From Streptomyces sp. NRRL S-350 (GTDB taxonomy: Bacteria > Actinomycetota > Actinomycetes > Streptomycetales > Streptomycetaceae), in contig NZ_JOHO01000047.1 of NCBI RefSeq assembly GCF_000719705.1, positions 1-53,940 on the forward strand: a stretch of 53,940 nt of DNA, read 5' to 3'. Shown piece after piece: positions 17,434 through 26,931 of this stretch (the first letter of the stretch is position 1; each line of letters starts with the position of its first letter). The position numbers were made by a program, and so were the translations under genes. Below the pieces are notes generated by a model. The model ran no database searches and was not told the DNA's origin. It was given only the letters and a program-made list of their open reading frames with translations.

Positions 17434-18132
17434 ATGCGCGACGCGTACCACGAGGAACTCGATGCGATCGGCGACAGCCTGGTCGAGATGGCCCGGCTGG
17501 TCGGCTCTGCCCTCGGCCGCGCCACCACCGCCCTCCTCGACGCGGACCTGGCGCTGGCGGAGAGCGTGATCTCCGCCGACGAGAAGGTCAACGAGCTGCA
17601 CCACGAGCTGGAGAACCGGGCCATCGACCTGCTGGCCCGCCAGCAGCCCGTCGCCACCGACCTGCGCATCGTCGTCACCTCGCTGCGGATGAGCGCCGAC
17701 CTGGAGCGCTGCGGCGATCTCGCCCGGCACGTCGCCAAGGTCGCGCGGATGCGCTACCCGGACACGGCGGTCCCCCGCGACCTGCACTCCACCGTCCTGG
17801 AGATGGGCCAGCTCGCCCAGCGCCTGGTGGCCAAGGCCGGACTGGTGATCGCCACCAAGGACGTCGACAAGGCCCTGGAGATGGAGCAGGACGACGATGC
17901 CATCGACACCCTGCACCGCGAGCTGCTGTCGCACCTGATCGACGAACGCTGGCACCACGGCATCGAGACGGCCGTCGACCTCACCCTGGTCGGCCGCTAC
18001 TACGAGCGCTTCGCGGACCACGCGGTGTCGGTCGCCAAGCGCGTGGTGTACCTGGTGACCGGCGAGCACGTGGCCGAGTTCGTGGCCGCCACCGGGGCCG
18101 CCGCGGCCGTGGAGGTCGGCGCTGCGGAGTGA
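17434..18132 (+). CDS. phoU: PhoU-family phosphate regulator
   Basis: The product has 232 residues and two PhoU helical repeats. The first has MRDAYHEELDAIGDSLVEMARLVGSAL with ENRAIDLLARQQPVATDLR and metal-contact residues DLERCGDLARHVAKVA. The second has MEQDDDAIDTLHRELLSH and VGRYYERFADHAVSVAKRVVYL. PhoU proteins link the Pst transporter to the PhoR kinase and dampen the phosphate response. ATG at 17434 follows GAGGAGAG at good spacing. The Ala/Val-rich C-terminal tail (AAVEVGAAE) is short. It is divergent from phoRP across a PHO-box-like site. Confidence 0.95.
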   Translation: MRDAYHEELDAIGDSLVEMARLVGSALGRATTALLDADLALAESVISADEKVNELHHELENRAIDLLARQQPVATDLRIVVTSLRMSADLERCGDLARHVAKVARMRYPDTAVPRDLHSTVLEMGQLAQRLVAKAGLVIATKDVDKALEMEQDDDAIDTLHRELLSHLIDERWHHGIETAVDLTLVGRYYERFADHAVSVAKRVVYLVTGEHVAEFVAATGAAAAVEVGAAE

Positions 18133-18310
18133 GCTCCGCTGCGACGGCCGCTCGTCCCGAGGGGTGAGTAAACCTGTGGCGAGGGTGGTGCGGGCGCACG
18201 GATCCCCGTACGCCCCACCACTGCGCGCCCGTTGACGCTCCGTCCGTCCGGCGGTTTCACTCGGAGTATCGGGCGCCGGAGTGTGCCCGCTTCACGGAGG
18301 GAACAGCTCG

Positions 18311-18490
18311 ATGAAGGCCAACCCGACCCGCCCGGCATCGGCCCGCGACACCGTCGAGCCGCCCACCCCGAAGCTGTTGCCCGTCCTCGCGGCCGGCTGC
18401 GGCTGCGGCCCGGGCTGCGGCTGCGGCTGCCAGTCCGGCGCGCCCTGCCAGTGCGGCGGCGCGGACGGCGGCTGCTGCGGCGGCCACTGA
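18311..18490 (+). CDS. Short Cys-rich metallothionein-like protein
   Basis: The product has 59 residues. ATG at 18311 follows GGAGGGAACAGCTCG (spacing about 10). The first 38 residues are ordinary (MKANPTRPASARDTVEPPTP, then KLLPVLAAG). The last 30 contain nine cysteines as CGCGPGCGCGCQ, PCQCGG and GGCCGGH, a density seen in metallothioneins and other metal-thiolate proteins. It could bind Zn, Cu or Cd in the cytoplasm, since no signal peptide is evident. An alternative start at 18281 would add ten residues containing one more Cys. It follows phoU on the same strand after a 178-base gap with its own leader, so it is probably a separate transcript. Confidence 0.7.
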   Translation: MKANPTRPASARDTVEPPTPKLLPVLAAGCGCGPGCGCGCQSGAPCQCGGADGGCCGGH

Positions 18491-18679
18491 GGCCTCCCGG
18501 CCCCGGGGGCCCGGCCGCGGCGCACGACCACAGGACCCACGACCGGGTGCACGACCGTCGAGACGGACGGCCGTGCGCCCCGTCGTGCGTGCCGGACATC
18601 CGATGACCGGCGCGCCCGACCCGCCCGACCCGCCCGACGTGCCTGGCAGGCCTGCCCGCGACGGCGGTCGAACGAGGAA

Positions 18680-18712
18680 GGCCCCGCTCCCGGCGAACCG
18701 GAAGCGGGGCCC
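18680..18712. terminator. Terminator between the Cys-rich gene and gpmA
   Basis: The inverted repeat GGCCCCGCTCCCGG / CCGGAAGCGGGGCC (one mismatch) has a CGAA tetraloop and lies 15 bases after the gpmA stop. It can serve both convergent genes. Confidence 0.75.
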
Positions 18713-18726
18713 ACGGGCCTTCGGGC

Positions 18727-19485
18727 TTACTTCTTGCCCTGGTTCTTGACCGCCTCGATGGCTGCCGCGGCGGCGTCCGGGTCGAGGTAGCGGCCGCCCT
18801 TGGCGACGGGCTTGAAGTCGGCGTCGAGCTCGTAGACCAGCGGGATGCCGGTCGGGATGTTCAGGCCGGCGATGTCCTCGTCGGAGATGCCGTCGAGGTG
18901 CTTGACCAGCGCGCGCAGGCTGTTGCCGTGGGCGGTGACCAGCACGGTCTTGCCGGCGGCGAGGTCCGGGACGATGGCGTCGTACCAGTACGGGAGCATC
19001 CGCTCGACGACGTCCTTCAGGCACTCGGTGCGCGGGCGCAGCTCGCTCGGGATCTCGGCGTAGCGCGGGTCGGCGGCCTGCGAGTACTCGGAGTCGTCGG
19101 CCAGCGCCGGCGGCGGGGTGTCGTACGAGCGGCGCCACAGCTGGAACTGCTCCTCGCCGAACTCGGCCAGGGTCTGGGCCTTGTCCTTGCCCTGCAGCGC
19201 GCCGTAGTGCCGCTCGTTCAGGCGCCAGCTGCGGCTCACCGGGATCCAGTGGCGGTCGGCCTTGTCCAGGGCGATCTGCGAGGTGCGGATGGCACGGCGC
19301 AGCAGCGAGGTGTGCAGCACGTCGGGGAGCAGGCCCTCGGCGGCCAGGAGCTCGCCACCGCGGGCGGCCTCCTTCTCGCCCTTCTCGTTGAGGTCGACGT
19401 CGACCCAACCGGTGAACAGGTTCTTCTGGTTCCACTCGCTCTCGCCGTGGCGGAGCAGGATGAGTCGGTACGTCGTGTCAGCCAT
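18727..19485 (-). CDS. gpmA: 2,3-bisphosphoglycerate-dependent phosphoglycerate mutase
   Basis: The product has 252 residues. It interconverts 3- and 2-phosphoglycerate in glycolysis. The phosphohistidine motif [20 protein letters not shown] is near the N-terminus. [20 protein letters not shown], the acid Glu region [16 protein letters not shown], and the second catalytic His in [18 protein letters not shown] are all present. Length matches the family. ATG at 19485 begins [14 protein letters not shown]. The C-terminal Lys-rich end (VKNQGKK) is normal for actinobacterial homologues. Confidence 0.96.
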   Translation of the reverse strand: MADTTYRLILLRHGESEWNQKNLFTGWVDVDLNEKGEKEAARGGELLAAEGLLPDVLHTSLLRRAIRTSQIALDKADRHWIPVSRSWRLNERHYGALQGKDKAQTLAEFGEEQFQLWRRSYDTPPPALADDSEYSQAADPRYAEIPSELRPRTECLKDVVERMLPYWYDAIVPDLAAGKTVLVTAHGNSLRALVKHLDGISDEDIAGLNIPTGIPLVYELDADFKPVAKGGRYLDPDAAAAAIEAVKNQGKK

Positions 19486-19634
19486 GGCGCCCAGCTTAGT
19501 AGAGGGCCCGAAAATCCCTGGTGGGGACCTTCGGCCGATGTGTAACGTGTGCCCCGCGCAGCCGACACTTACATGCGTCGGCTGATCGGTCCTGCCGCGC
19601 CGCTCAGCGGACGCCTGCCCTCGGGAGCCCCCAC

Positions 19635-21014
19635 ATGCTCGTCACCCCCCGGTTCCGAAGGATGCTCCAGGAGACGGCGGGCGGGCTGCCGCGTCAGTTC
19701 TGGTGGCTCTGGGTCTCGACCCTGGTCAACCGGCTCGGCGCGTTCGTGGTCACGTTCCTGGCGCTCTACCTCACCGGCAGCCGGGGGTACTCGGCCTCCT
19801 ACGCGGGCCTGGTGGCCTCCCTGTTCGGCCTCGGTTCGGCGCTGTCCTCGATCGTCGCCGGGGTGCTGACCGACCGGATCGGGCGGCGCCCCACCCTGCT
19901 CGCCGCTCAGCTCGGCACCGCGCTGTTCACCACCGTCCTCGGCTTCGCGGACGGCCAGGTGGCGATCGCGGTGGTGGCCTTCCTGGTGGGCTTCTGCAAC
20001 AACGCCACCAGGCCGGCCATCTCGGCGATCATCGCGGACATCGTCCCGGCCCCCGACCGGGTCCGCGCCTACTCGCTGAACTTCTGGGCGATCAACCTGG
20101 GCTTCGGCCTCTCCTCGGCCGCCGCCGGCCTGATCGCCACCCACGGCTACCTCACGCTCTTCCTGCTGGACGCGCTCTCCACCGTGCTCTGCGCCGTGGT
20201 GATCTTCGTCAGGCTCCCGGAGACCAAGCCCGACACCCCGGTGGCGAAGGCCGACGAGCCGGCGACCGGCCTCGGCACGGTGTTCCGGGACCGCCGCTTC
20301 ATGGCCGTGGTCGGACTCACCCTGCTGCTCGCCCTCGTGCTCCAGCAGGGCTCCACCACCCTCGCGGTGAACATGGGCCTCAAGGGGGTCACCTCCTCCG
20401 AGTACGGCCTGGTCATCGGCCTGAACGGGCTGCTGATCGTGCTGCTGCAGATCCCGTTCACGCGGTGGGTCGAGAACCGAAGCCGGTCGGCCATGCTGGC
20501 GGCCGCCTCCCTGTTCATCGGCTGGGGATTCGGACTGACCGCCCTGGCCGGGTCGTCCGCCTGGTTCTACGCCCTCACCGTGGCCGTCTGGACGATCGGG
20601 GAGATCCTCTACACACCGACCCTCATGGGACTGATCGCCGAACTGTCACCGACGCACGCGCGCGGCCGCTACCAGGGCGTCTACTCGCTCTCCTGGTCAC
20701 TGGCCTCGTTCCTCGGCCCGGCCGCGGGCGGCGTGCTGCTGGAGCGGGCGGGCGGCGGGGCGCTGTGGGGCGCGTGCGGGGTCTGCGGGACCGTCGCCGC
20801 GATCGGATACGCGCTGCTCGGGAAGCGGACCGGCGTCGCGGCGGACACCAGGACCGTCGTGGCCGTCGCTCCGGCGGGGAGCGCGGCGGTGCCCGTGGCG
20901 GCGCCCCCGGCGGAACCCACGGCCGAGCCCGTGGCTGAGCACCTGGTGGAGCCCGTGGCTGAGCGCCTGGTGGCGCCCCCGGTGGAGCCCGAGAAGGCCC
21001 CGGCGGGCGCCTGA
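19635..21014 (+). CDS. MFS drug-exporter-like transporter
   Basis: The product has 459 residues and about 12 membrane helices. The motif A-like loop [19 protein letters not shown] lies between helices 2 and 3, with [20 protein letters not shown] and [26 protein letters not shown], typical of DHA1/MDR-type H+-coupled exporters. The last 60 residues are a low-complexity cytoplasmic tail with [21 protein letters not shown] repeats. The substrate is unknown. ATG at 19635 ([17 protein letters not shown]) with GGGAG 8 bases upstream is favoured over the longer frame, whose extra 38 residues look non-coding. It is divergent from gpmA. Confidence 0.88.
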   Translation: MLVTPRFRRMLQETAGGLPRQFWWLWVSTLVNRLGAFVVTFLALYLTGSRGYSASYAGLVASLFGLGSALSSIVAGVLTDRIGRRPTLLAAQLGTALFTTVLGFADGQVAIAVVAFLVGFCNNATRPAISAIIADIVPAPDRVRAYSLNFWAINLGFGLSSAAAGLIATHGYLTLFLLDALSTVLCAVVIFVRLPETKPDTPVAKADEPATGLGTVFRDRRFMAVVGLTLLLALVLQQGSTTLAVNMGLKGVTSSEYGLVIGLNGLLIVLLQIPFTRWVENRSRSAMLAAASLFIGWGFGLTALAGSSAWFYALTVAVWTIGEILYTPTLMGLIAELSPTHARGRYQGVYSLSWSLASFLGPAAGGVLLERAGGGALWGACGVCGTVAAIGYALLGKRTGVAADTRTVVAVAPAGSAAVPVAAPPAEPTAEPVAEHLVEPVAERLVAPPVEPEKAPAGA

Positions 21015-21024
21015 ACCTGAGTCC

Positions 21025-21585
21025 TCAGTCGGCGGCCGGGTCCTCGGCGGTGTCGTTGGCGGTGTCGTTGGCGGGAGCGTCGGGGGAGGCGGCCAGGTGG
21101 GCGAAGGCGGCCAGGTTGCGGGTGGACTCGCCGCGCTTGGTCCGCCACTCCCACTCACGCCGGATCGCCGAGGCGAAGCCCAGCTCCAGCAGGGTGTTGA
21201 ACGGCTCGTCCGCGTTCTCCAGCACCGTCCCCAGCAGTCGGTCGACGACCTCCGGGGTGAGCGCCTCCAGCGGCAGCCGGCCGGCCAGGTAGACGTCGCC
21301 GAGCGAGTCGACCGCGTACCCGACGCCGTACAGCCTGGTGTTGCGCTCCAGCAGCCAGCGGTAGACGGCCTCGTGGTTCTCGTCCGGGCGGCGGATCACG
21401 AACGCGTTCACCGACAGGGTGTGATCGCCGGCCCGCAGGGCGCAGGTGGTGCTCAGCTTGCGGGTGCCGGGGAGGGTCGCGACCAGCGTGTACGGGTCGG
21501 TGGCGGCCGGCTCCCAGGCCACGCCGGCGCCGTCCAGGGCGGCGCGCAGGAGGGTCAGTGCCTCGTCCTTGGTGCGGATTGCCAT
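21025..21585 (-). CDS. YbjN domain-containing protein
   Basis: The product has 186 residues. The YbjN/T3SS-chaperone-like fold shows in LTLLRAALDGAGVAWEP, PGTRKLSTTCALRAGDHTLSVNAFVIRRPDENHEAVYRWLLERN and VDSLGDVYLAGRLPLEALTPEVVDRLLG. Actinobacterial members are conserved next to mshA, but their biochemical role is not established. The C-terminal 30 residues are acidic low complexity (PANDTANDTAEDPAAD) from a duplicated GGTGTCGTTGGC DNA unit. It is convergent with the MFS gene 10 bases away, so the two transcripts may read into each other. Confidence 0.85.
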   Translation of the reverse strand: MAIRTKDEALTLLRAALDGAGVAWEPAATDPYTLVATLPGTRKLSTTCALRAGDHTLSVNAFVIRRPDENHEAVYRWLLERNTRLYGVGYAVDSLGDVYLAGRLPLEALTPEVVDRLLGTVLENADEPFNTLLELGFASAIRREWEWRTKRGESTRNLAAFAHLAASPDAPANDTANDTAEDPAAD

Positions 21586-21688
21586 GGAGCTGACGTTACT
21601 CGCCGGTACCCGCCGGGCGCAGCCTCAGCCGCCGCGCGGCCCCCGGCCGCCACCCGGCTCGGCTCACCGGCTCGTGCCCTGGGCCGGT

Positions 21689-21774
21689 CAGGTCAGGGCG
21701 GGGCGGGGCGGGGCCAGCCAGGTCAGGGCCGGCCAGGTCAGGGCCGGTCAGGTCAGGGCCGGTCAGGTCAGCCG
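21689..21774. repeat. 15-bp tandem repeat at the mshA 3' end
   Basis: Units CAGGTCAGGGCCGGC or CAGGTCAGGGCCGGT start at 21719, 21734 and 21749 with a partial unit at 21764. A looser GGGGC-rich copy precedes them from 21689. The array crosses the mshA stop (21763-21765) and fills the gap to the YbjN gene. The last mshA codons are part of the partial unit. Confidence 0.85.
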
Positions 21775-23139
21775 CCGCCGGGCTGCGGCCAGCCGGCCGG
21801 CCGGGCGGGCCAGACTGCCGGCGTACACCTCCGCCGTGGTCGCCGCCGCGGTGTCCCAGCCGAAGGCGGACGCGTGCCGGGCCGCCGCCGCGCCGCGCCG
21901 GGCCACCAGCGCCGGGTCGGTGACGTACGGCTCCAGTGCGTGCGACCACTCCAGCGGGTCGTGGCCGCGCACCAGGGTGCCGGTCTCTCCGTCCCGCACC
22001 GCGACCGGCAGGCCGCCGACCGCGGCCGCCACCACCGGGGTGCCACAGGCCTGCGCCTCCAGCGCGACCAGGCCGAAGGACTCGCTGTACGACGGCATCA
22101 CCAGGGCCGTCGCCGCGCGGTACCACTCCGCGAGCCGCTCCTGCCCGACCGGCGGGTGGAAGCGCACCACGTCGCAGATGCCGAGCTGGGCGGCGAGCTT
22201 GTGCAGGCTCTCCGGCCGGGCCAGCCCGGTGCCGGACGGCCCGCCGACCACCGGCACCACCAGGCGCTCGCGCAGTTCGGGGCGGCGGTCCAGCAGCGCG
22301 GCGACCGCCCGCAGCAGTACGTCCGGGGCCTTCAGCGGCTGGATCCGACCGGCGAAGAGCAGCACGGCGGCGTCCTGCGGCAGGCCCAGCCGGGCCCGGA
22401 CCGCGGACTGCGACTGCGAACCGCCGCCCGGGCGGAACACGTCCAGGTTGACCCCGGGGTGGACGACGGCCAGCTGGTCCGGCCGGGCCGCGTAGTGCAG
22501 CGCCAGCTCCGCGGCCTCCTCGGTGGTGTTGGCGATCAGCCGGTCGGCCGCCTCCACCACCTGCGTCTCGCCGATCACCCGGGCCGCGGGCTCCGGCGTG
22601 TCGCCCTCGGCCAGCGCGGCGTTCTTGACCTTCGCCATGGTGTGCATGGTGTGCACCAGCGGCACCCCCCAGCGCTGCGCGGCCAGCCAGCCGACCTGCC
22701 CGGAGAGCCAGTAGTGCGAGTGCACCAGGTCGTAGTGGCCGGGACGGTGGCCTGCCTCCGTCCGCAGCACCCCGTGGGTGAAGGCGCACAGCTGGGCCGG
22801 CAGGTCCTCCTTGACCAGGCCCTCGTACGGCCCGGCGGTGACGTGGCGGACCAGCACGCCCGGAGCCAGCTCGACCGTCGGGGCGTCGTCCGAGCAGATC
22901 GCCCGGGTGAACACCTCGACCTCGATGTTGAGGTCGGCCAGGCGCTTGGCCAGTTCGACGATGTAGACGTTCATCCCGCCGGCGTCCCCGGTGCCGGGCT
23001 GGTGCAGCGGCGAGGTGTGGACGCTGAGCATCGCTATCCGGCGCGGGCGGCGGCGCCCCGGGACGAGCGACTGGAGCCGGCCGCGCGCGGGCACGGCCGC
23101 CTGGGCACGGCGGACCGAACGGACGGGGTGCTGGATCAC
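21763..23139 (-). CDS. mshA: D-inositol-3-phosphate glycosyltransferase (mycothiol biosynthesis)
   Basis: This 458-residue GT-B glycosyltransferase transfers GlcNAc from UDP-GlcNAc to 1L-myo-inositol-1-phosphate, the first committed mycothiol step. Seen are [31 protein letters not shown] (acceptor/phosphate loop), [69 protein letters not shown] and the EX7E region [27 protein letters not shown] at 23139 is chosen because GAGGAGG lies about 10 bases upstream. The 33 basic N-terminal residues ([20 protein letters not shown]) are poorly conserved. The other mycothiol genes are not in the window, which is normal. Confidence 0.94.
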   Translation of the reverse strand: MIQHPVRSVRRAQAAVPARGRLQSLVPGRRRPRRIAMLSVHTSPLHQPGTGDAGGMNVYIVELAKRLADLNIEVEVFTRAICSDDAPTVELAPGVLVRHVTAGPYEGLVKEDLPAQLCAFTHGVLRTEAGHRPGHYDLVHSHYWLSGQVGWLAAQRWGVPLVHTMHTMAKVKNAALAEGDTPEPAARVIGETQVVEAADRLIANTTEEAAELALHYAARPDQLAVVHPGVNLDVFRPGGGSQSQSAVRARLGLPQDAAVLLFAGRIQPLKAPDVLLRAVAALLDRRPELRERLVVPVVGGPSGTGLARPESLHKLAAQLGICDVVRFHPPVGQERLAEWYRAATALVMPSYSESFGLVALEAQACGTPVVAAAVGGLPVAVRDGETGTLVRGHDPLEWSHALEPYVTDPALVARRGAAAARHASAFGWDTAAATTAEVYAGSLARPAGRLAAARRRLT

Positions 23140-23353
23140 CTGGCTGAAGCCTCCTCTGTGCGGCCCGTCGAGGCGGTCCGCGTCCGGGCCGCCCGTTGTC
23201 CGGTGTGCGCTGCCCCGTCCGGGCACACATCACCACCAGGATGCCAACCACACGAGCGGCGTCCGGCATTCCCGACCCGTCCCACGAGCCGGACGGACCG
23301 GCATCGCCCCTGGTCAGCGCAGTGCCGCCGACGCCCCGACTACCCTTCTGGGC

Positions 23354-24187
23354 ATGGCTGCCTCCTTCGACCCCGCGACCGCCGCGCCCGCCCGCGGGCG
23401 GACCGGACGCCCTGTGGGGACCGTCACCCGGGGCACCACCAACACCAACCGGCTGCGCCGGATGGACCGCTGGATCGCCCACGCCCTCGGCGGGGCGCTG
23501 CGCGCCGCCGCCCGCCCGCCCGTCGCGGTGGACCTCGGCTACGGCGCCGCCCCGTGGACGGCCGTCGAGCTGGCCGGGCGGCTGCGCGCGGTGCGGCCGG
23601 ACGTCCGGGTGGTCGGGATCGAGATCGAGCCGGAGCGGGTCGCGGCCGCCCTGCCGTACGCCGAGCCGCCGCTGCTCACCTTCCGCCGCGGCGGCTTCGA
23701 GGTACCGCTGGACGGCGGTGCGCCGGCCCAACTGATCCGGGCCGCCAACGTGCTGCGGCAGTACGACGAGTCGGCGGTGGCCGGGGTCTGGGAACGGCTC
23801 TGCGCGCGGCTCGCCCCGGACGGGCTGCTGGTCGAGGGCACCTGCGACGAGATCGGGCGGCGGCACGTCTGGGTCGCGCTCGGCCCGGAGGGGCCCCGGA
23901 CGGTGACCTTCGCGGCCCGGCTGGGCGGCCTCGGCCAGCCCTCCGACCTGGCCGAACGGCTCCCGAAGGCGCTGATCCACCACAACGTGCCGGGCCGGCC
24001 GGTGCACGCGTTCCTGACCGACTTCGACCGGGCCTGGGCGGCGGCCGCGCCGTATGGGGCGTTCGGCGCGCGGCAGCGCTGGGTGGCCGCCTGCACGGCG
24101 CTGGCGGGAAGTTGGCCACTGGTGGACGCGAGGGGGCGGTGGCGGCAGGGCGAGGTCACGCTGCCCTGGTCGGCGCTCGCGCCGTAG
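23354..24187 (+). CDS. Class I SAM-dependent methyltransferase-like protein
   Basis: The product has 277 residues. A glycine motif VDLGYGAAPWTAVELAGRLRAV (motif I) is followed by an acidic residue ending strand 2 (VVGIEIEPERVAAA). RAANVLRQYDESAVAGVWERL and LAPDGLLVEGTCDEIGRRHVWVAL complete a Rossmann methyltransferase pattern. Motif I has Tyr-Gly-Ala-Ala-Pro instead of the usual Gly-x-Gly, so SAM binding may be atypical. The substrate is unknown. It is divergent from mshA across a 214-base gap. ATG at 23354 gives MAASFDPATAAPARGRTGRP, a disordered leader. Confidence 0.8.
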   Translation: MAASFDPATAAPARGRTGRPVGTVTRGTTNTNRLRRMDRWIAHALGGALRAAARPPVAVDLGYGAAPWTAVELAGRLRAVRPDVRVVGIEIEPERVAAALPYAEPPLLTFRRGGFEVPLDGGAPAQLIRAANVLRQYDESAVAGVWERLCARLAPDGLLVEGTCDEIGRRHVWVALGPEGPRTVTFAARLGGLGQPSDLAERLPKALIHHNVPGRPVHAFLTDFDRAWAAAAPYGAFGARQRWVAACTALAGSWPLVDARGRWRQGEVTLPWSALAP

Positions 24188-24423
24188 CCGTCCGGGCCGG
24201 GACGGGGTCGCCGGGCCGGGACGGGGCTGCCAGGGCGGGCCGGGGTCGCCCCGAGCTGTCGGTCGGGGCCAGCGGACGGGAGCTGGTGAGCGACGTGTCG
24301 CATTCACTCGAACGAGTTATCGAATATCTCTGGCGCGTTGACGCCCCATCACGCGACGATGGATCCGACCGTGCGGCGACACCACACGCCGCCCGGCACG
24401 CACCCGTGCGCCGCCACACCAGC

Positions 24424-24483
24424 CAGTCGTCCCGCCGCCAGCCGTCCCGCCCTCAGTGGTCCCGCCGTCAGCCGTCCCGTCCG
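24424..24483. repeat. 15-bp tandem repeat over the macro-domain gene stop codon
   Basis: Four 15-base units of the type CAGCCGTCCCGCCGT start at 24424, 24439, 24454 and 24469. The stop codon of the minus-strand macro-domain gene (24468-24470) lies at the boundary of units three and four. The remaining gap back to 24188 holds GC-rich dyads and an AT-richer patch at about 24300-24330 with ACTCGAACGAGT, but no gene. Confidence 0.8.
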
Positions 24484-25031
24484 AGCAGTTCCTCTCGGGC
24501 CCGCTCGAACACCTCGTACATCTCCGATCCGAACAGCACGAACCGCACCTCCGCCAGCTCCGCACCCGCCTCCGCGTCACCCCCGTCCAGCACCCGCGCG
24601 ACGGTGCCCAGCGCGATCCGGGCCGCGTCCGCCGGCGGCCAGCCGTAGATCCCGGCCGAGACGGCCGGGAAGGCCACCGTGCGCGCGCCCAGTTCCGCGG
24701 CGGCGCGCAGCGACTCGCGATAGCAGGAGGCCAGCAGCTCCGCCCGCCCCTCGTACTCCTCCGCCCGGTAGACCGGCCCGACGGTGTGCACCACCCACCG
24801 GGCCGGGAGCCGTCCGGCCGCCGTGGCCACCGCACGCCCGGTGGGCAGCCCCTTGCCCCAGTGCGAGGCGCGCAGCCGACGGCACTCCGCCAGGATCTGC
24901 GGCCCGCCCTTGCGGTGGATCGCACCGTCCACCCCGCCACCGCCCAGCAGCGACGAGTTGGCGGCGTTCACCACCACGTCCACCTGCTGTTCCGTGATGT
25001 CACCCTCGACCAGGGTGATCCGTGCCACCAC
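24468..25031 (-). CDS. Macro-domain protein (ADP-ribose/O-acetyl-ADP-ribose hydrolase type)
   Basis: The product has 187 residues, almost all macro domain. VVVNAANSSLLGGGGVDGAIHRKGG is the MacroD/YmdB-type ligand loop with catalytic-type Asn and Asp. GRAVATAAGRLPARWVVHTVGP and AFPAVSAGIYGWPPADAARIA (second ligand loop) follow. Homologues remove ADP-ribose from proteins or deacetylate O-acetyl-ADP-ribose. GTG at 25031 follows GGAGGTAGACG at 6 bases; a second GTG is next to it. It is divergent from the receiver-phosphatase gene. This is the first of two macro-domain genes in the window. Confidence 0.92.
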   Translation of the reverse strand: MVARITLVEGDITEQQVDVVVNAANSSLLGGGGVDGAIHRKGGPQILAECRRLRASHWGKGLPTGRAVATAAGRLPARWVVHTVGPVYRAEEYEGRAELLASCYRESLRAAAELGARTVAFPAVSAGIYGWPPADAARIALGTVARVLDGGDAEAGAELAEVRFVLFGSEMYEVFERAREELLGRDG

Positions 25032-25267
25032 CGTCTACCTCCTTCTCCGCCCCGGACCGCAGCCGCCGGGACGGGCATCCGAGCCGTCGTCCGAGTCCGA
25101 TCACCACACCGCCACCGGCGTGGCAATAACCACAACGGCGCCGGTCGGCCAGAGAAATCCCCGGAGATCACGTTATGGTCGCGAGAAGTTCCCCGACGCA
25201 CGGTGCCAGGCGGGCACTGCGGACGGACATCGACCGTTACGCAGTCGGGGAAAGGGAGGAACCACCG

Positions 25268-26794
25268 ATGCCCGCAACGGGAGACGGGCGGGCACCTGGT
25301 GCCGCGGACCTGTCGGGCGCCCATGGCGGCGCCCCCATCGGCCATGCCCGCAACCGCCCGACCACGACCGGCCAGGCGACGGCCACTCCCCCGATACCCC
25401 ACCCCCGCTCGCAGGCCGTCCGCGCCGCGCACGCCGCCCACCCCTCCCACGTGTCCGAGGTGCCGCCGAGGCCGGCCCCTGACGGCCCCGGCGAGGGCGG
25501 CACACCGCTGCGGCTCCTGGTCATCGAGGACGACGCGTCGGACGCCCAGCTGATCAAGGCGGCGGTGGCCGACAGCGGCGCCTCGATCGAGATCCACTGG
25601 GCCCGCGGCCTCGACCAGGCCACCGGCCTGCTCGCCCCGCCCGCGCACTCCAGCCGGCGCGGACGCGCCCGCGGCCCGGAATTCGGGTGCGTCCTGCTCG
25701 ACCTCGCCGCGCCCGCCGACCTGCCGAGCCCGTCCGACGCCGCCGACCCCGCCGGCGCCTCCGACGGCCTGGAAGGCCTGCACGAACTGCTCCGCCGGGC
25801 CCCGCACACCCCCGTCGTCGTGCTCACCGACGCCGCCGGAGCCGAACTCGGCGCGGCCGCCGTCGCCGCCGGAGCCCAGGACTTCCTGATCAAGAACGAG
25901 ACGGACGGCCCGCTGCTCGCCCGCGCGCTGCGCTACGCCGTCGAACGCAAGCGCGCCGACGAGTCCCAGCGCCGCCTGGTCGAAGCCGAACTGCGCGGCC
26001 AGGAGAACGCCCGCCTCCAGCGCCACCTGCTGCCGACCCCGCTACTCGACGGCGCCGGGCTCTCCTTCACCCGCCGCTACCGCCCCGGGCGCCGCCGCGC
26101 CCTGCTCGGCGGCGACTTCTACGACGCCGTGCGCACCGACGACGGCACCGTCCACGTCGTGATCGGCGACGTCTGCGGCCACGGCCCCGACGAGGCCGCA
26201 CTCGGCGTCGCACTCCGGATAGCGTGGCGCACCCTGGTCTTCGCGGGCCTCACCGGCGAAGCACTGCTCACCACCCTCCAGCACGTGCTGGAGCACGAGC
26301 GGCGCAGCGACGAGATCTTCGCGACCCTCTGCATGCTCGTCATCGAACCCGGCGGCACCGGTGGCCTCGACTCGCTCGGCTCCGGCGAACGGGCCCGGCT
26401 CTACCTCGCCGGACACCCGGCGCCGCTGCTGCTCGGCCGCGACCACCAGCCGGTCTCCCTGCCGTCCGACTTCGCCGGGCCCGCGCTCGGCCTGCTGCCG
26501 TGCCACGACGGACAGGCCGCCTGGCCCGCCCACGAGATCGAACTCAGGCCCGGTTGGCGGCTGTTGCTCTACACCGACGGGCTGATCGAGGGCCGGGTCG
26601 GGGCCGGCTCCCGGCGCCTGGGCCAGGACGGGCTCGCGGACCTGATCGGCGACCACCAGGCCGCCGGGCTCACCAGGGGGCGACTGATCGACAGCGCCAT
26701 CGCCGAGGTCGAGGAGCTGAACGGCGGCGCGCTGACCGACGACGTCGCGGTGCTGCTGCTGGAGCGCAACCCGGTGCAGCTGATCCTCGGCTGA
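25268..26794 (+). CDS. Response-regulator receiver domain fused to a PP2C (SpoIIE/RsbU) phosphatase
   Basis: The product has 508 residues. After an 80-residue disordered leader, a receiver domain begins at RLLVIEDDASDAQLIKAAV, with the acceptor Asp in CVLLDLAAPADL and the conserved Lys in AAGAQDFLIKNETD. A helical linker (RKRADESQRRLVEAELRGQENARLQRHLLP) leads to the PP2C domain: LLGGDFYDAV, VVIGDVCGHGPDEAALGVALR, LYLAGHPAPLLL, LLYTDGLIEGRVG and ALTDDVAVLLLER. This layout fits phosphorylation-controlled dephosphorylation of an anti-anti-sigma factor. No anti-sigma pair is nearby, and the cognate kinase is not visible. ATG at 25268 follows GGGAGG. Confidence 0.92.
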   Translation: MPATGDGRAPGAADLSGAHGGAPIGHARNRPTTTGQATATPPIPHPRSQAVRAAHAAHPSHVSEVPPRPAPDGPGEGGTPLRLLVIEDDASDAQLIKAAVADSGASIEIHWARGLDQATGLLAPPAHSSRRGRARGPEFGCVLLDLAAPADLPSPSDAADPAGASDGLEGLHELLRRAPHTPVVVLTDAAGAELGAAAVAAGAQDFLIKNETDGPLLARALRYAVERKRADESQRRLVEAELRGQENARLQRHLLPTPLLDGAGLSFTRRYRPGRRRALLGGDFYDAVRTDDGTVHVVIGDVCGHGPDEAALGVALRIAWRTLVFAGLTGEALLTTLQHVLEHERRSDEIFATLCMLVIEPGGTGGLDSLGSGERARLYLAGHPAPLLLGRDHQPVSLPSDFAGPALGLLPCHDGQAAWPAHEIELRPGWRLLLYTDGLIEGRVGAGSRRLGQDGLADLIGDHQAAGLTRGRLIDSAIAEVEELNGGALTDDVAVLLLERNPVQLILG

Positions 26795-26830
26795 CGGGCG
26801 AGCGCCGGGGTCCGCAGTCCGACAGGCCGA

Positions 26831-26930
26831 CAGGCGGGCAGGCGGGCAGGCGGGCAGGCGGGCAGGCGGACATGTGAGCCCACGGGCATACGGGCATACG
26901 GGCATACGGGCATACGGGCATACGGGCGCA
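26831..26930. repeat. Two successive 8-bp tandem arrays after the PP2C gene
   Basis: CAGGCGGG is repeated five times at 26831-26870. After a 12-base spacer, CGGGCATA is repeated five times at 26883-26922 and ends in a variant. Different sequences with the same 8-base period suggest a common slippage mechanism. The arrays lie between the PP2C stop and a strong terminator. Confidence 0.9.
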
Positions 26931-26931
26931 G

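Noticed and set aside
19561..19582. Hairpin GCCGAC...GTCGGC between gpmA and the MFS gene as a terminator
   Set aside because: The stem is only six base pairs, with a ten-base loop, in a divergent promoter region where a terminator is not expected.
21097..24648. 1183-codon plus-strand open frame
   Set aside because: It is a shadow of the YbjN, mshA, methyltransferase and macro-domain genes, with unnatural composition and no start signal.
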